This document shows, piece after piece, positions 29,244 through 37,079 of a stretch of 64,000 nucleotides of DNA (positions are counted from its first letter, which is position 1; each line of letters starts with the position of its first letter). The DNA lies in NCBI GenBank assembly GCA_963757155.1, contig CAVWQS010000012.1, positions 186,001 to 250,000 of the forward strand, read 5' to 3'. A program made the translations under genes and the position numbers. Under the pieces are notes generated by a model, which was given only the letters and a program-made list of their open reading frames with translations, had not been told where the DNA came from and did no database searches. This DNA comes from DASXQK01 sp963757155. Its GTDB lineage: Bacteria > Pseudomonadota > Alphaproteobacteria > Dongiales > Dongiaceae.

Positions 29244-29708
29244 ATGAGCCTCAACGATGAAGTCGAGATGCTGCGCAAGATCCAGCTCTTCGCCAAGGTC
29301 GAGCCGGCCAAGCTGAAGCTGCTCGCCTTTACCAGCGAGCGGGCCGTGTTCGAGCCTGACGAGGTCCTGTTCCACCAAGGCGACCAGGCGGATGCCGCCT
29401 ATATCATCGTCGATGGCGAGGTGGCGGTGGATGTGGAATCGCCAGGCGGCGGGCGCATCAGGGTCGCCCATCTCGGCCGCGACGAGATCGTGGGCGAGAT
29501 GGGCATCATCGGCGATGTGCCGCGCAACGCGACGGTGACGGCGATCGGCCGCACCACCACCCTCAAGATCACCAAGGATCTGTTCTTCCGCCTGGTGACC
29601 GATTTCCCGACCATGGCCGTGGAGCTGATGCGCGTGCTGGCCAGCCGCGTCGAGCATACCAATGCGCTGCTGCGCGAGTGCCGGGACAAGCTCGCCGCCG
29701 TGAACTGA
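29244..29708 (+). CDS. Stand-alone cyclic-nucleotide-binding domain protein
   Basis: A 154-residue protein made of one Crp-type cNMP-binding barrel: HQGDQADAAYIIVDGEV and the phosphate-binding-cassette segment VGEMGIIGDVPRNATVTA (about 80-97), with a C-terminal helix. There is no DNA-binding domain, so it should act by protein contact. It follows the ABC exporter by 10 bp and probably regulates or tethers it. The usual PBC Arg is present but the small residue after it is Asn, so ligand binding is uncertain. Confidence 0.85.
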   Translation: MSLNDEVEMLRKIQLFAKVEPAKLKLLAFTSERAVFEPDEVLFHQGDQADAAYIIVDGEVAVDVESPGGGRIRVAHLGRDEIVGEMGIIGDVPRNATVTAIGRTTTLKITKDLFFRLVTDFPTMAVELMRVLASRVEHTNALLRECRDKLAAVN

Positions 29709-29740
29709 CGCGCTTCCGGGTAAGCCAATCCATCTCAAAC

Positions 29741-29768
29741 GTCATTCCCGCGAAAGCGGGAATCCAGG
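29741..29768. repeat. GTCATTCCC-type palindromic repeat, single unit
   Basis: A unit starting GTCATTCCCGCGAAAGCGGG with the hairpin CCCGC/GCGGG, located between the cNMP-binding gene and the methyltransferase. Only one arm is present here; paired versions occur at 52157-52241 and 61608-61684. This is a common REP-like sequence in proteobacterial gaps. Confidence 0.8.
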
Positions 29769-29819
29769 GCGACCGGCGAGGTCCCTGCATGTCGCTCTGC
29801 ATATAGAAAGAAACCCCGC

Positions 29820-30312
29820 ATGAGCCGTCTCGACAGCATGATCCGCCGCCTGATGATCCAGCGCGCCAGCCTCGACTGGGCGATGGCGCAGGTCGCCGGC
29901 CTGAAGGGCCCGGTGCTGGAGTTCGGACTGGGCAACGGCCGCAGCTACGATCATCTGCGCGAGCATCTGCCGAACCGCGACATCTATCGTCTTCGACCGC
30001 CATGTCGCCGCCCATCCCGACTGCATCCCGCCGGCCGACCGCATGATCCTGGGCGATTTCAACGACACCGCCCCGGCAGCGGCGAAGCGCTTCGCCGGCC
30101 AGGTGGCGCTCATCCATGCCGATGTCGGCAGCGGCGACCACGCCGCCAGCCGCGCGCTCGCCGCCGGCCTGGTCCCGCATTGGACCGCCATGCTGGCCGA
30201 CGGCGGCCTGCTGATCGCCGACCAGCCCATCGAGGCCGACGGCCTCGAGCCCCTGCCTCTGCCGGAAGGCGCGCCGGGCCGCTATTTCATCAGCCGGCGG
30301 GTCAAGCGGTAG
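29820..30312 (+). CDS. Class I SAM-dependent methyltransferase (frameshift near 29988)
   Basis: Reconstructed length 163 residues. The first part has ASLDWAMAQVAGLKGPVLEF, then GLGNGRSYDHLRE (SAM loop). An extra C near 29988 breaks the frame before VFDRHVAAHPDC. The second part has LIHADVGSGDHAAS, LIADQP and ends GRYFISRRVKR. A short methyltransferase of this kind is a frequent neighbour of the exporter/cNMP pair in alphaproteobacteria as I recall. It lies 111 bp after the cNMP gene with a repeat unit between, so cotranscription is likely but not certain. Confidence 0.8.
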
Positions 30313-30327
30313 GTCTGCTAAGAAGAA

Positions 30328-30540
30328 GCTCACCACGGAGTCGTCACGGAGGACAGCGGAGCGGCACTCCGCTCGCGGCTCGTCAATCTGGCTTCGCCAG
30401 ATGACGGCGGCAATGTTCGAGTCAGGTCCCAGATCATGGTCGGCGAAGGCACGACCATGACGGCGTAAGGACGGCAGCCGGGGCCGGTCCGGGGCGAGCG
30501 GCTGGTACCCTCTCCGTGCCTCTGTGGCTCTCGTGGTGAA
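30328..30540. repeat. CACAGAGG-type inverted-arm repeat, copy B (with nested ATGGTCGGC hairpin)
   Basis: The left arm CACCACGGAGTCGTCACGG begins about 30330 and the inverted right arm (30511-30540) ends CTCGTGGTGAA. Between them lies a degraded ATGGTCG...CGACCAT hairpin (30436-30457), the same family as the 5091-5263 element, so two repeat families are nested. Located between convergent genes; no coding frame. Confidence 0.8.
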
Positions 30541-30584
30541 TGCTACGATGAGCGGCCGCTGCACTAGCTGATCGGACGTCGGCC

Positions 30585-31376
30585 TCACGCCAGATCCACC
30601 ATGACAGGCACATGGTCCGAGGCCTGGGCCCAGCCGCGGGCGTCGCGCAGGATGCGGGCGTCGGCGACATCGGGGGCGAGCGCCGGGGTCACCCAGATGT
30701 GATCGAGGCGCCGGCCGCGATCCGACAGGCTCCAGTCGATGGCGCGATAGCTCCACCAGCTGAACAGCTTCTCGCTGGGCGGGATGATCTTGCGCACCGC
30801 GTCGACCCAAAGGCCCGCTTCCTGCAGGCGGCCCAGCTTCTCCACCTCGATGGGCGTGTGGCTCACCACCGACAGCAGGCTCTTATGCGACCAGACATCG
30901 GTCTCCAGCGGCGCGATATTGAGATCGCCCAGCATGATCATCTTGCGGCCTTCGCGCCGGCTCTCGGCGAACCAGGAGGTCGCCTCGTCGAGGAAGGCGA
31001 GCTTATGGGCGAACTTCACATTGAGCTCGGGATCGGGAATGTCGCCGCCGGCGGGAATGTAGAAATTGTGCAGCTCGATGCCGCCGGGAAGCTGGGCCAG
31101 GGCATGGCGGCAATCCTGCTTCTCGCACCAATCCCTGCCGTCGGGCATCTCCAGCTTCAGGCGCGAGAGAATGGCCACGCCGTTGTAGCCCTTCATGCTG
31201 CGCAGATGGATCTCGCCATAGCCCAGCGCCCGGATCGCATCGAAAGGAAAATCCTGCGGCTGGGCCTTCACCTCCTGCAGGCAGATGACATCGGGCTGCC
31301 ATTCGCTCGCGAGCCGCGCGAGGGAATCCAGGCGCTGGCGGACGGAATTGACGTTCCAGCTGACGATCCGCATCAT
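30585..31376 (-). CDS. xthA: Exodeoxyribonuclease III
   Basis: A 263-residue enzyme of the EEP fold, the AP endonuclease/3'-exonuclease of base-excision repair. It starts IVSWNVNSVRQRL, carries the metal Glu in CLQEVKAQ, the His of MKGYNGVAILSR and LPGGIELHNFYIPAGGD, the catalytic GDLNIAPLE, and ends with SDHVPVMVDL. Length and motif order are normal. Two adjacent ATG codons (31376 and 31373) can serve as start. The upstream gap is strikingly AT-rich for this genome. Confidence 0.95.
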   Translation of the reverse strand: MMRIVSWNVNSVRQRLDSLARLASEWQPDVICLQEVKAQPQDFPFDAIRALGYGEIHLRSMKGYNGVAILSRLKLEMPDGRDWCEKQDCRHALAQLPGGIELHNFYIPAGGDIPDPELNVKFAHKLAFLDEATSWFAESRREGRKMIMLGDLNIAPLETDVWSHKSLLSVVSHTPIEVEKLGRLQEAGLWVDAVRKIIPPSEKLFSWWSYRAIDWSLSDRGRRLDHIWVTPALAPDVADARILRDARGWAQASDHVPVMVDLA

Positions 31377-31648
31377 GCCATTATTCAGTTATATTTCAAT
31401 ATGTTAACAATTCCAGATGTCCAGGAGATCGACACCGGAACGGAGGGTGGTCACTTCGTGGTTCACTATGAGGGAATTTGTCAGGGCATCCAAGCCGCGC
31501 GACCAATCTCGAAACGGCTTATCGTGTCGAAGCGGGAGCGGCACTCGGTGAGTAACCAATATTTGAGCCTTCAGGTTGATATGGGAGCAGCGGCGAACCT
31601 GCCAAGGGCACAGGGTCCCGCACCGCGGGCGGGCCGTCCGAGACCCGT
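31377..31648. other. AT-rich divergent gap between xthA and GT2 gene
   Basis: A 272-base gap without a supported gene. Its first 40 bases (31380-31420) are very AT-rich (TTATATTTCAATATG and TTAACAATT), in contrast to the GC-rich surroundings, and probably hold the promoters for both divergent genes. TATAAC on the minus strand near 31386-31391 is a possible -10 box for xthA, but no -35 box at the right spacing is convincing. Confidence 0.4.
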
Positions 31649-33121
31649 ATGATGGAGCTGCTCACTGTTCTCTGCCTGATATTCGTGGCGTTGGGTACGG
31701 TGCCGACCCTGGTGTCCTTCGCCCAGTTCGTGATGGTAGGCCTGCACGGCATCTGGAACCACTACCCGAAATGCGCCGACTACACGCCGCGCGTGGCTTT
31801 TGTGCTGCCGGCCTGGAACGAAGCCGACGTGCTGGGCTCAAGCATCGATTCCTTGATGCAGATCGACTACCCGGCCGGCGCGTGGCGAATCTACGTCGTT
31901 GACGACGCCAGCACCGACCATACGCCCGAAGTCATGCGCGAGAAGATGGCGCAGTATCCCGGCTCGGTCTTCCATCTGCGACGCGAGAAGGGCGGCCAGG
32001 GCAAGGCGCACACGCTCAATCACGGCATCAGGGCAATTCTCGACGAGAACTGGGCCGAGGCCGTGATGATCATGGATGCCGATGTGCTCTTCGAGCGTCT
32101 GACCCTGCGGCGCATGGTCCGCCATCTTGCCGACCCTGAGGTCGGGGGCGTCACGGCCTATGTCAAGGAAGGCAGCACGCCGGCCAACCTGCTGTCGCGC
32201 TTCATCGCTTTCGAGTACATCACGGCCCAGGCGGCGGTGAGGCGAGCCCAGAACGTCATGGGTGCGCTCGTCTGCATGGCCGGCGGCGCCCAGCTGCACA
32301 GCCGTGAGAACCTGCTTGCGATTGGCGGTGCCATCGACACCAGCACCCTCGCCGAGGATACCTACACGACGTTCAAGACGCAGCTCGCCGGGCGGCGCGT
32401 GTTGATTGACGCCAACGCCATTGTATGGGCCGAGGAACCCGACAGCCTAGCGGCCCTGTGGAAGCAACGCCTGCGTTGGGGCCGCGGCAACCTGCAGATC
32501 ACGGCGGCCTTTCGTCATCTGTGGTTCACCAGCGGCCGGCTTGCCGCGTTGGGCGGCGTACCGTTCGGCGTTCTGTGGTTCAGCGCGGCTCTGATGCCAT
32601 TGTTCATGATCCTGGGCGCGGTGGGATTGGTCGGTCTCTATTTCCTGTGGGCGCCCTGGGCGGAGGAGGCCTTCGCCTTCCTCTGGGGTGCGACTTTCGT
32701 CATATATTTGTCGGAGACGCTGTTCTGCTTTGCCATCGATCCCGTCGCCAGCCGCAAATGCTGGTTCGAGGGCGTGATCTTTCCCGGCCTGGTGTCACTC
32801 GCCATGATGGCAGTCGCGGTCTCGGGCGTGAAGATCATCGACTCGACCGACCGGCTGTCGCCCGGGACCTGGTCGTGGGGCCACGCGGCCGCGTTGCTGA
32901 TCCTCGCCTGGACGGGCCTCTCCACCCCGGTTGCTTGGCTGGTTTATCGCATCGACAAGGCCGGTGCGCCCAAGTGGCTGCGCAACTCGCTTCTGGTGCT
33001 GGTCGGGTACGGCCCGCTGTTGTGCGCCATAGCCTTTGCGGCGATCATCGCACAGCTGCGCAAGGCCGACCTGAAATGGGACAAGACGATCAAATCGGGC
33101 AAAGCCAAGATTCCGACCTGA
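31649..33121 (+). CDS. Processive family 2 glycosyltransferase (membrane synthase-like)
   Basis: A 490-residue membrane GT2 like poly-GlcNAc, hyaluronan or cellulose synthases. One N-terminal helix is followed by the catalytic domain with VVDDAS (about 88-93), MDADV (about 141), the TLAEDT acid (about 233) and QRLRWGRG (about 277), then four to five C-terminal helices. The D, DxD, ED, QxxRW set marks a processive polymerase. No BcsB- or PgaB-like partner is beside it. Codon use is less GC-biased than in neighbours, which hints at transfer. It converges on the histidine phosphatase gene. Confidence 0.88.
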   Translation: MMELLTVLCLIFVALGTVPTLVSFAQFVMVGLHGIWNHYPKCADYTPRVAFVLPAWNEADVLGSSIDSLMQIDYPAGAWRIYVVDDASTDHTPEVMREKMAQYPGSVFHLRREKGGQGKAHTLNHGIRAILDENWAEAVMIMDADVLFERLTLRRMVRHLADPEVGGVTAYVKEGSTPANLLSRFIAFEYITAQAAVRRAQNVMGALVCMAGGAQLHSRENLLAIGGAIDTSTLAEDTYTTFKTQLAGRRVLIDANAIVWAEEPDSLAALWKQRLRWGRGNLQITAAFRHLWFTSGRLAALGGVPFGVLWFSAALMPLFMILGAVGLVGLYFLWAPWAEEAFAFLWGATFVIYLSETLFCFAIDPVASRKCWFEGVIFPGLVSLAMMAVAVSGVKIIDSTDRLSPGTWSWGHAAALLILAWTGLSTPVAWLVYRIDKAGAPKWLRNSLLVLVGYGPLLCAIAFAAIIAQLRKADLKWDKTIKSGKAKIPT

Positions 33122-33147
33122 AGTCGGCAGCGAGCGCTTTCGCCCGG

Positions 33148-33252
33148 TTGACGGCTGAGGACAGACGGCAAGAGAAACGGCTGTTCTGGAGCGAGATCGG
33201 CATTGCCGCCGTCGTCGCCTCCTTGGTCGCCGCCTATCTCATCCTGATGTAA
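33148..33252 (+). CDS. Possible small single-helix membrane protein
   Basis: A 34-codon frame from TTG 33148 encodes a charged start (LTAEDRRQEKRLFWSE) and one hydrophobic helix (IGIAAVVASLVAAYLIL). It follows the GT2 stop by 26 bases in another frame and overlaps the 3' end of the histidine phosphatase gene on the opposite strand by 14 bases. The amphipathic-then-hydrophobic pattern looks like a real small subunit, but the start is non-standard and no ribosome binding site is obvious. Confidence 0.4.
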   Translation: MTAEDRRQEKRLFWSEIGIAAVVASLVAAYLILM

Positions 33253-33838
33253 CGCCGTCGAGCTCAATGATTTCACAATTGGCAATCGGCTGCGCCGTCT
33301 CGGCGGCCCGGTAGCCCTTCATCAGCTCCGGCGTCGCGGCGAACGACCCGCCGCGGCTCAGCAGATAGGCGCGAAAGAACTGGCCGTGCCCCACAGCGAC
33401 CACGAACCCTCCGTCGACCGCCGACAGTCGACGGTGAAAGTCGCGAAGCCTCGTCATGAAGGCGGCGAAGGATTCGGCGTCCGGGCCATCGAGATAGTCG
33501 GGGTCGCAGCGGCGCCAATAGGCCTCGATCCACGGCCTGCGGATCTCCGGCGTCGTGCCACGGCAGCGTTCGGGGCTGAGATAGGTCAGCTCCTGGATCG
33601 GCCAGACCTCGCAAAGCGAACCCGGCCAACGCTCGCGGATTGGGCCGGCCGTCTCCTTGGCCCGCAGGAACGGCGAGACGATCAGAAGGTCGGGCTGCCT
33701 CTCGACGCGGCGGGCGAGCTCGCGGGCCTGCCGATGCCCGAGGGCCGTTAGCGGCACCTCCTCATAGTCGGCCGACGGCAGACCGGCGTTCGCCGTGCTC
33801 TGGCCGTGGCGGATCAGCCAAATGACCGCTGGCGGCAT
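33239..33838 (-). CDS. Histidine phosphatase family protein
   Basis: A 199-residue branch-1 phosphatase: WLIRHGQSTAN (His9), SPFLRAKETA, QELTYLSPER with the acid, and VVAVGHGQFFRA with the second His. The start at ATG 33838 overlaps the 3' end of the ATP-grasp gene by 25 bp, so the two form one transcript. The pairing with an ATP-grasp enzyme and the nearby GT2 suggests a small surface-modification cassette; the substrate is unknown. A second, unrelated histidine phosphatase is at 21748-22341. Confidence 0.85.
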   Translation of the reverse strand: MPPAVIWLIRHGQSTANAGLPSADYEEVPLTALGHRQARELARRVERQPDLLIVSPFLRAKETAGPIRERWPGSLCEVWPIQELTYLSPERCRGTTPEIRRPWIEAYWRRCDPDYLDGPDAESFAAFMTRLRDFHRRLSAVDGGFVVAVGHGQFFRAYLLSRGGSFAATPELMKGYRAAETAQPIANCEIIELDGVTSG

Positions 33839-34794
33839 AGCGCCTCCCATTCCCGGGGCTCGAAATAATGCTCGGTCCAGTAGCGCACCACCATCAGTTC
33901 CTTGAACGGCATCAGCTTGTCCGGCACAGGCCGGCCCATCAGCTCGTCCACCATCAGCTTGGGCATGTCGATACCGGCGGCGATGGTCAGCGGCAGGGTG
34001 CCGGGGAAGCGCGGATTGACCTCCAGCAGTTTGAACACGCCATCGGCGCCGCGCTTGAACTGCACGTTGGCGATGCCGCGGATCCCGATGATTTCGGCCG
34101 TGCGAATGGCCGACTGGATCACTTCGGGCTGGTTGATGGTGCGCGACGCAACGGCAATGCCGGAATCGATCTTCATGCGATCGCGCGGAACGGCGGCGAT
34201 GACCCGGCCGTCGCGCCGTACATAGACATCGACCGAATATTCCTCGCCCGGCAGATACTCCTGCAGCATCACCGAGCCGTCCTTGGGCTGCTTGTCGAGG
34301 TCGGCACGGCTGTTTATCTTCGCGACACCGCGCGACCCGGCACCCTCTCGGGGTTTGGCGAAGCGCGGAAACGCATCGATGCGGGCGGCCACTGCTTCGG
34401 TCAGCGGCTCGTTGCCGGGAACCGGTACCTTGCCTTGGACGGCCTCGATCAGGAGCTGCTTGTCGCGGCAGATGCGCAGGCATTCGACGGGAGAAATCGG
34501 CAGTGCGATGCCGTCCGATTCGAAACGGTCCCGCGCCGTTGCCACCGGCCCCAGCTCGGCGTCGACGGTCGGCAGCAGGGCCGCGATGCCCCTTTCCGTG
34601 CAAGCGCGATGGAGCGCTGGAACCAGCTCCGGTGCGTCGCCGCGCGGTATGATCAGACGCCGTTCCGGCGGCACGAGATAGAGGCCGGCGGCCAGGGGGT
34701 CCATGTCGGCCATGTGCAGTTCGTGCTCGGCCGACAGGCTCTTCCAGACGCTGATGGCTGCGGCACCGCCGGCGCCGGTGATCAAGATGCGCAT
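33814..34794 (-). CDS. ATP-grasp enzyme (carbamoyl-phosphate-synthase-like / PylC-like)
   Basis: A 326-residue protein: an N-terminal Rossmann-like domain (MRILITGAGGAAAISVWKSL), a central hinge with CRDKQLLIEAV, then the ATP-grasp core with FAKPREGAGSRGV, MLQEYLPGEEYSVDVYV and the metal-binding FKLLEVNPRFPGTLPLT. Such enzymes ligate a carboxylate to an amine or thiol. The ATG at 34794 follows GGAG; the frame stays open upstream but the sequence there is not protein-like. It is likely to modify the product of the neighbouring GT2 or a peptide; this is inference. Confidence 0.85.
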   Translation of the reverse strand: MRILITGAGGAAAISVWKSLSAEHELHMADMDPLAAGLYLVPPERRLIIPRGDAPELVPALHRACTERGIAALLPTVDAELGPVATARDRFESDGIALPISPVECLRICRDKQLLIEAVQGKVPVPGNEPLTEAVAARIDAFPRFAKPREGAGSRGVAKINSRADLDKQPKDGSVMLQEYLPGEEYSVDVYVRRDGRVIAAVPRDRMKIDSGIAVASRTINQPEVIQSAIRTAEIIGIRGIANVQFKRGADGVFKLLEVNPRFPGTLPLTIAAGIDMPKLMVDELMGRPVPDKLMPFKELMVVRYWTEHYFEPREWEALCRQRSFG

Positions 34795-35794
34795 GCTTCG
34801 CTCCATCGGCCGGTGCTTCTCACCGTTGACGCACCGCGCGGTTGTTCTTGTGCTAATCCTCGGGGGGATCGAACGCCGCTTCGCTGTCGCGCTGGCGGAC
34901 GATGCGCAGAGGCTCCGCCAGCACGTAGCCGGCAAAGCGGCCCCAGTAGCGCGCTGTCGATCTGGCATTTTTGCTGACCGCTGGCGCCAGATGGCACAGC
35001 TGCGAGGACAATCCCCAGCGGCAACAGAGCGCCGCAAATCCTCCTCGCCGCCGACCTGTAGCTTAGTAGGCGTAACCAGAGGGACAACTCCCCGCTCCTC
35101 CACTGCCTCGGGAGGGTAGCTGCGCCGACTGGTAATTGCAAACCTCGCGCCCTTTCATCGGCTTGAGCTGCCTGAGACCGGTGACTTTGAAGGTGCTGTG
35201 ACCTGGCGCTCGATCATGGCGGCCATTGCGGAGCTACAGCGTGGGAGGCTGGACGGAGAACGAGTGAGTTGATGACCAAGCAGCCACCCGGCTTCCGCTG
35301 CGTGCTGTGCATCTGTTTCACGAGCGAGGCGCCCACTGCCACCTTACCCCAAGGGCGACCCCGAGGCCGCCCTGGGCCTACTCTCGGTAACAGCCATACT
35401 CCTGCCCCGTCATCTGTGGATCAGATGATAGGCCTGCCGCCACGTGCGGGGATCCTGCCGGCGTTATGGAAGCCGGTGGGACTGCACCGCGGATTGAGCA
35501 AGTCCCCCGGCGTATGAAGTGCAGACGGTAGTGACGGCAGACGGGTGACGGTCAGGGTCGTTATGCCGAGGGAACGGTGAAGGCCACCGCGGGACCACCG
35601 GCCTGTCCATGTACCCGGTCGCCAGCTGACCGAAGCTCTTGGCTGCCGCGCGCTCGATGCTGGCCGCCAGGGCGACGGGGCGTCGCATCATGTCGAATTC
35701 AAGTTGACGATGCGCGACGGCGGAGGTCTTCGGCAGGATTACAAATCGGTGGGATGACGAATGGGCTGGCCGTCATATCGCGGAAAACGGAGCC
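34795..35794. other. Long gene-poor gap with a possible gene remnant
   Basis: About 1 kb upstream of the ATP-grasp gene has no convincing gene on either strand. Within it, plus-strand codons 35119-35272 read as plausible protein (LELPETGDFEGAV, then TWRSIMAAIAELQRG, ending GERVS and TGA) but lack a normal start and upstream part, so this may be the tail of a dead small gene. The rest (35273-35794) has only short frames with no recognisable motif. Base composition is lower in GC than the flanks. Confidence 0.35.
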
Positions 35795-35834
35795 TGAAAA
35801 AGTGAACGCCCGGCCAGGGGAGGACCGGGCGTTC
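35795..35834 (-). terminator. Rho-independent terminator (minus strand)
   Basis: GAACGCCCGG (35804-35813) pairs perfectly with CCGGGCGTTC (35825-35834) around an 11-base loop. On the minus strand the stem is followed by ACTTTTTC (35803 down to 35796). A 10-bp GC-rich stem plus a run of five T is a strong intrinsic terminator, and the only clear one in the window. It ends the candidate ncRNA at 35795-35990. Confidence 0.8.
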
Positions 35835-35990
35835 GAGCAGTTCCTTGCGGAGTCCTTCATGGTGGGGGAAACCACTTCGGACGATCGTGGCCGTTGCGGC
35901 CTCGACCACTGTATGGAAGTTATCTGGCCCTCTCCCGCAGGAATTCAAGGGTGCCCCCGACAAAGGCCATGCCCTGTTTACAGGGCTGGA
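35795..35990 (-). ncRNA. Candidate structured small RNA (possibly 6S-like)
   Basis: Read on the minus strand, about 195 nt fold into a 5' hairpin GCCCTG-TAAA-CAGGGC (35971-35986), a long rod in which 35932-35943 pairs with 35841-35852 (TTCCTGCGGGAG with CTCCGCAAGGAA, two bulges), an apical hairpin GGCCG-CAA-CGGCC (35889-35901), and the terminator. A rod with a large internal bulge and about 190-nt length are features of 6S RNA, and pieces such as GGGCCAG and CGTCCGA recall the E. coli sequence. The 6S identity is a guess; the presence of a structured, terminated transcript is better supported. It lies downstream of the puuD-like gene on the same strand. Confidence 0.5.
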
Positions 35991-36048
35991 TCATAGAAAC
36001 GGCATGGACGGCCGAGGATGGGTATTTTCCCTTATTCTTGCTCGACTT

Positions 36049-36068
36049 GGGGCTGCTTGCGCAGCCCC
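36049..36068. other. Perfect 8-bp hairpin
   Basis: GGGGCTGC-TTGC-GCAGCCCC forms a perfect stem with a 4-base loop, upstream of the candidate ncRNA and downstream of the puuD-like gene. There is no T-run on either strand, so it is not a classic terminator. It could end the puuD transcript with Rho, or simply insulate the RNA gene. Confidence 0.45.
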
Positions 36069-36152
36069 GGTGGCAGCGCCCGGCTGTAACCGCCAGTCCT
36101 AGGCAGAAAGTCCTAATCCGGGAGGGTTAGCTGCACGTCCCAGGCTGCAACC

Positions 36153-36932
36153 CTAAGCGGCAAGGCCTCGGGCCGCGCGCTGCTCGGCGCGACGCCGAGC
36201 GGCATCGCCGAAGGCGCGGAACAACGCCACCGAGACGGGGTTCTGCAGCACCCGCCATTCGGGGTGCCATTGCACGCCGAGGGCGAAGCTTCGGGCATCG
36301 CTGACGCGCACGGCCTCGATCACGCCGTCCGGCGCGCGGCCCTCCACGGCGAGGCGCTCGCCCAGGCGGTCGATGGCCTGCCAATGCAGGCTGTTGACCT
36401 CGATCCGCCGGCTGCCGACCAGGCGCGCGATCTCGCTGTCGGCGGCGAGCTCCACGGCATGGCGCGGCCCATATCTTTCCTCCATCTCGCCCTGCGGGGC
36501 GCGGTGGTCGAAGGCGGCGGGCTGCTCATGGACGCGGGTATGCAGCGTGCCGCCGAAGGCGACGTTCAGCTCCTGGATCCCGCGGCAGATGCAGAAGAGC
36601 GGCAGGCCGTCCTCGACCGCGGCGCGGATCAGCGGCAGGGTCGTGGCGTCGCGCTTGGGATCCTGCGGGCTGTCGGGCCGGTCGGGCGCCCCGCCGTAGA
36701 GATCGACGGCGACATTGGAGGGGCTGCCGGTGACCAGGAGCCCGTCCAGCCGGCGCACGAGATCGCGGGGATCGAAGGCATCGCCCAAGGCGGGGATCAG
36801 CATCGGCAGGCCGCCCGCCCCGAGCCCGACGCCGGTGATGTATTTCTCGCCCACCATATGGAAGGGATGCCCGTCCAGCTCGCGCGCGCAGACCGGGATG
36901 CCGATGAGCGGGCTGTGGCTGTCGAACTTCAT
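36153..36932 (-). CDS. puuD: PuuD-like gamma-glutamyl-GABA hydrolase (class I GATase, peptidase C26)
   Basis: A 259-residue class I glutamine-amidotransferase-like hydrolase. The nucleophile elbow FCICRGIQELNVAFGG holds Cys116 before RG, and the His/Glu dyad is in GVQWHPEW. PuuD removes glutamate from gamma-glutamyl-GABA in putrescine breakdown. No other puu gene is adjacent, so the exact substrate could differ. ATG 36932 is chosen because GGGAG lies seven bases before it; an upstream ATG at 36950 lacks a site. Divergent from the fatty-acid-hydroxylase-family gene. Confidence 0.85.
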   Translation of the reverse strand: MKFDSHSPLIGIPVCARELDGHPFHMVGEKYITGVGLGAGGLPMLIPALGDAFDPRDLVRRLDGLLVTGSPSNVAVDLYGGAPDRPDSPQDPKRDATTLPLIRAAVEDGLPLFCICRGIQELNVAFGGTLHTRVHEQPAAFDHRAPQGEMEERYGPRHAVELAADSEIARLVGSRRIEVNSLHWQAIDRLGERLAVEGRAPDGVIEAVRVSDARSFALGVQWHPEWRVLQNPVSVALFRAFGDAARRRAEQRAARGLAA

Positions 36933-37005
36933 GATGGCTCCCGCAGGCATTGCGACAGTCCTTTGCTACGGATTCGTTGCTTCGGATTCATGTAACAGCG
37001 AGGCG

Positions 37006-37050
37006 CTTGCTTGGCAATGTGGCGCCAGCATTGCGCGCCTTGCTTGGCAA
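37006..37050. promoter_or_regulatory. Duplicated palindrome TTGCTTGGCAA in a divergent promoter region
   Basis: CTTGCTTGGCAA occurs twice (37006-37017 and 37039-37050). Each holds the small palindrome TTGC-TTG-GCAA. The two are exactly 33 bp apart, about three helical turns, between the divergent puuD-like and fatty-acid-hydroxylase-family genes. This is the layout expected for a regulator binding as two dimers on one DNA face. No regulator gene is nearby. Confidence 0.45.
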
Positions 37051-37079
37051 GGCGAGGGGGGCCGGACATAGTCGAGCTC

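Noticed and set aside
35464..35691. A 75-codon minus-strand frame in the gene-poor gap
   Set aside because: The first 40 residues look mildly protein-like, but there is no ribosome binding site, no known motif and the tail is low complexity; left as unassigned.
35739..35963. A 74-codon minus-strand frame within the ncRNA candidate
   Set aside because: It overlaps the intrinsic terminator and the paired RNA stems, so a structured RNA explains the sequence better than a protein.
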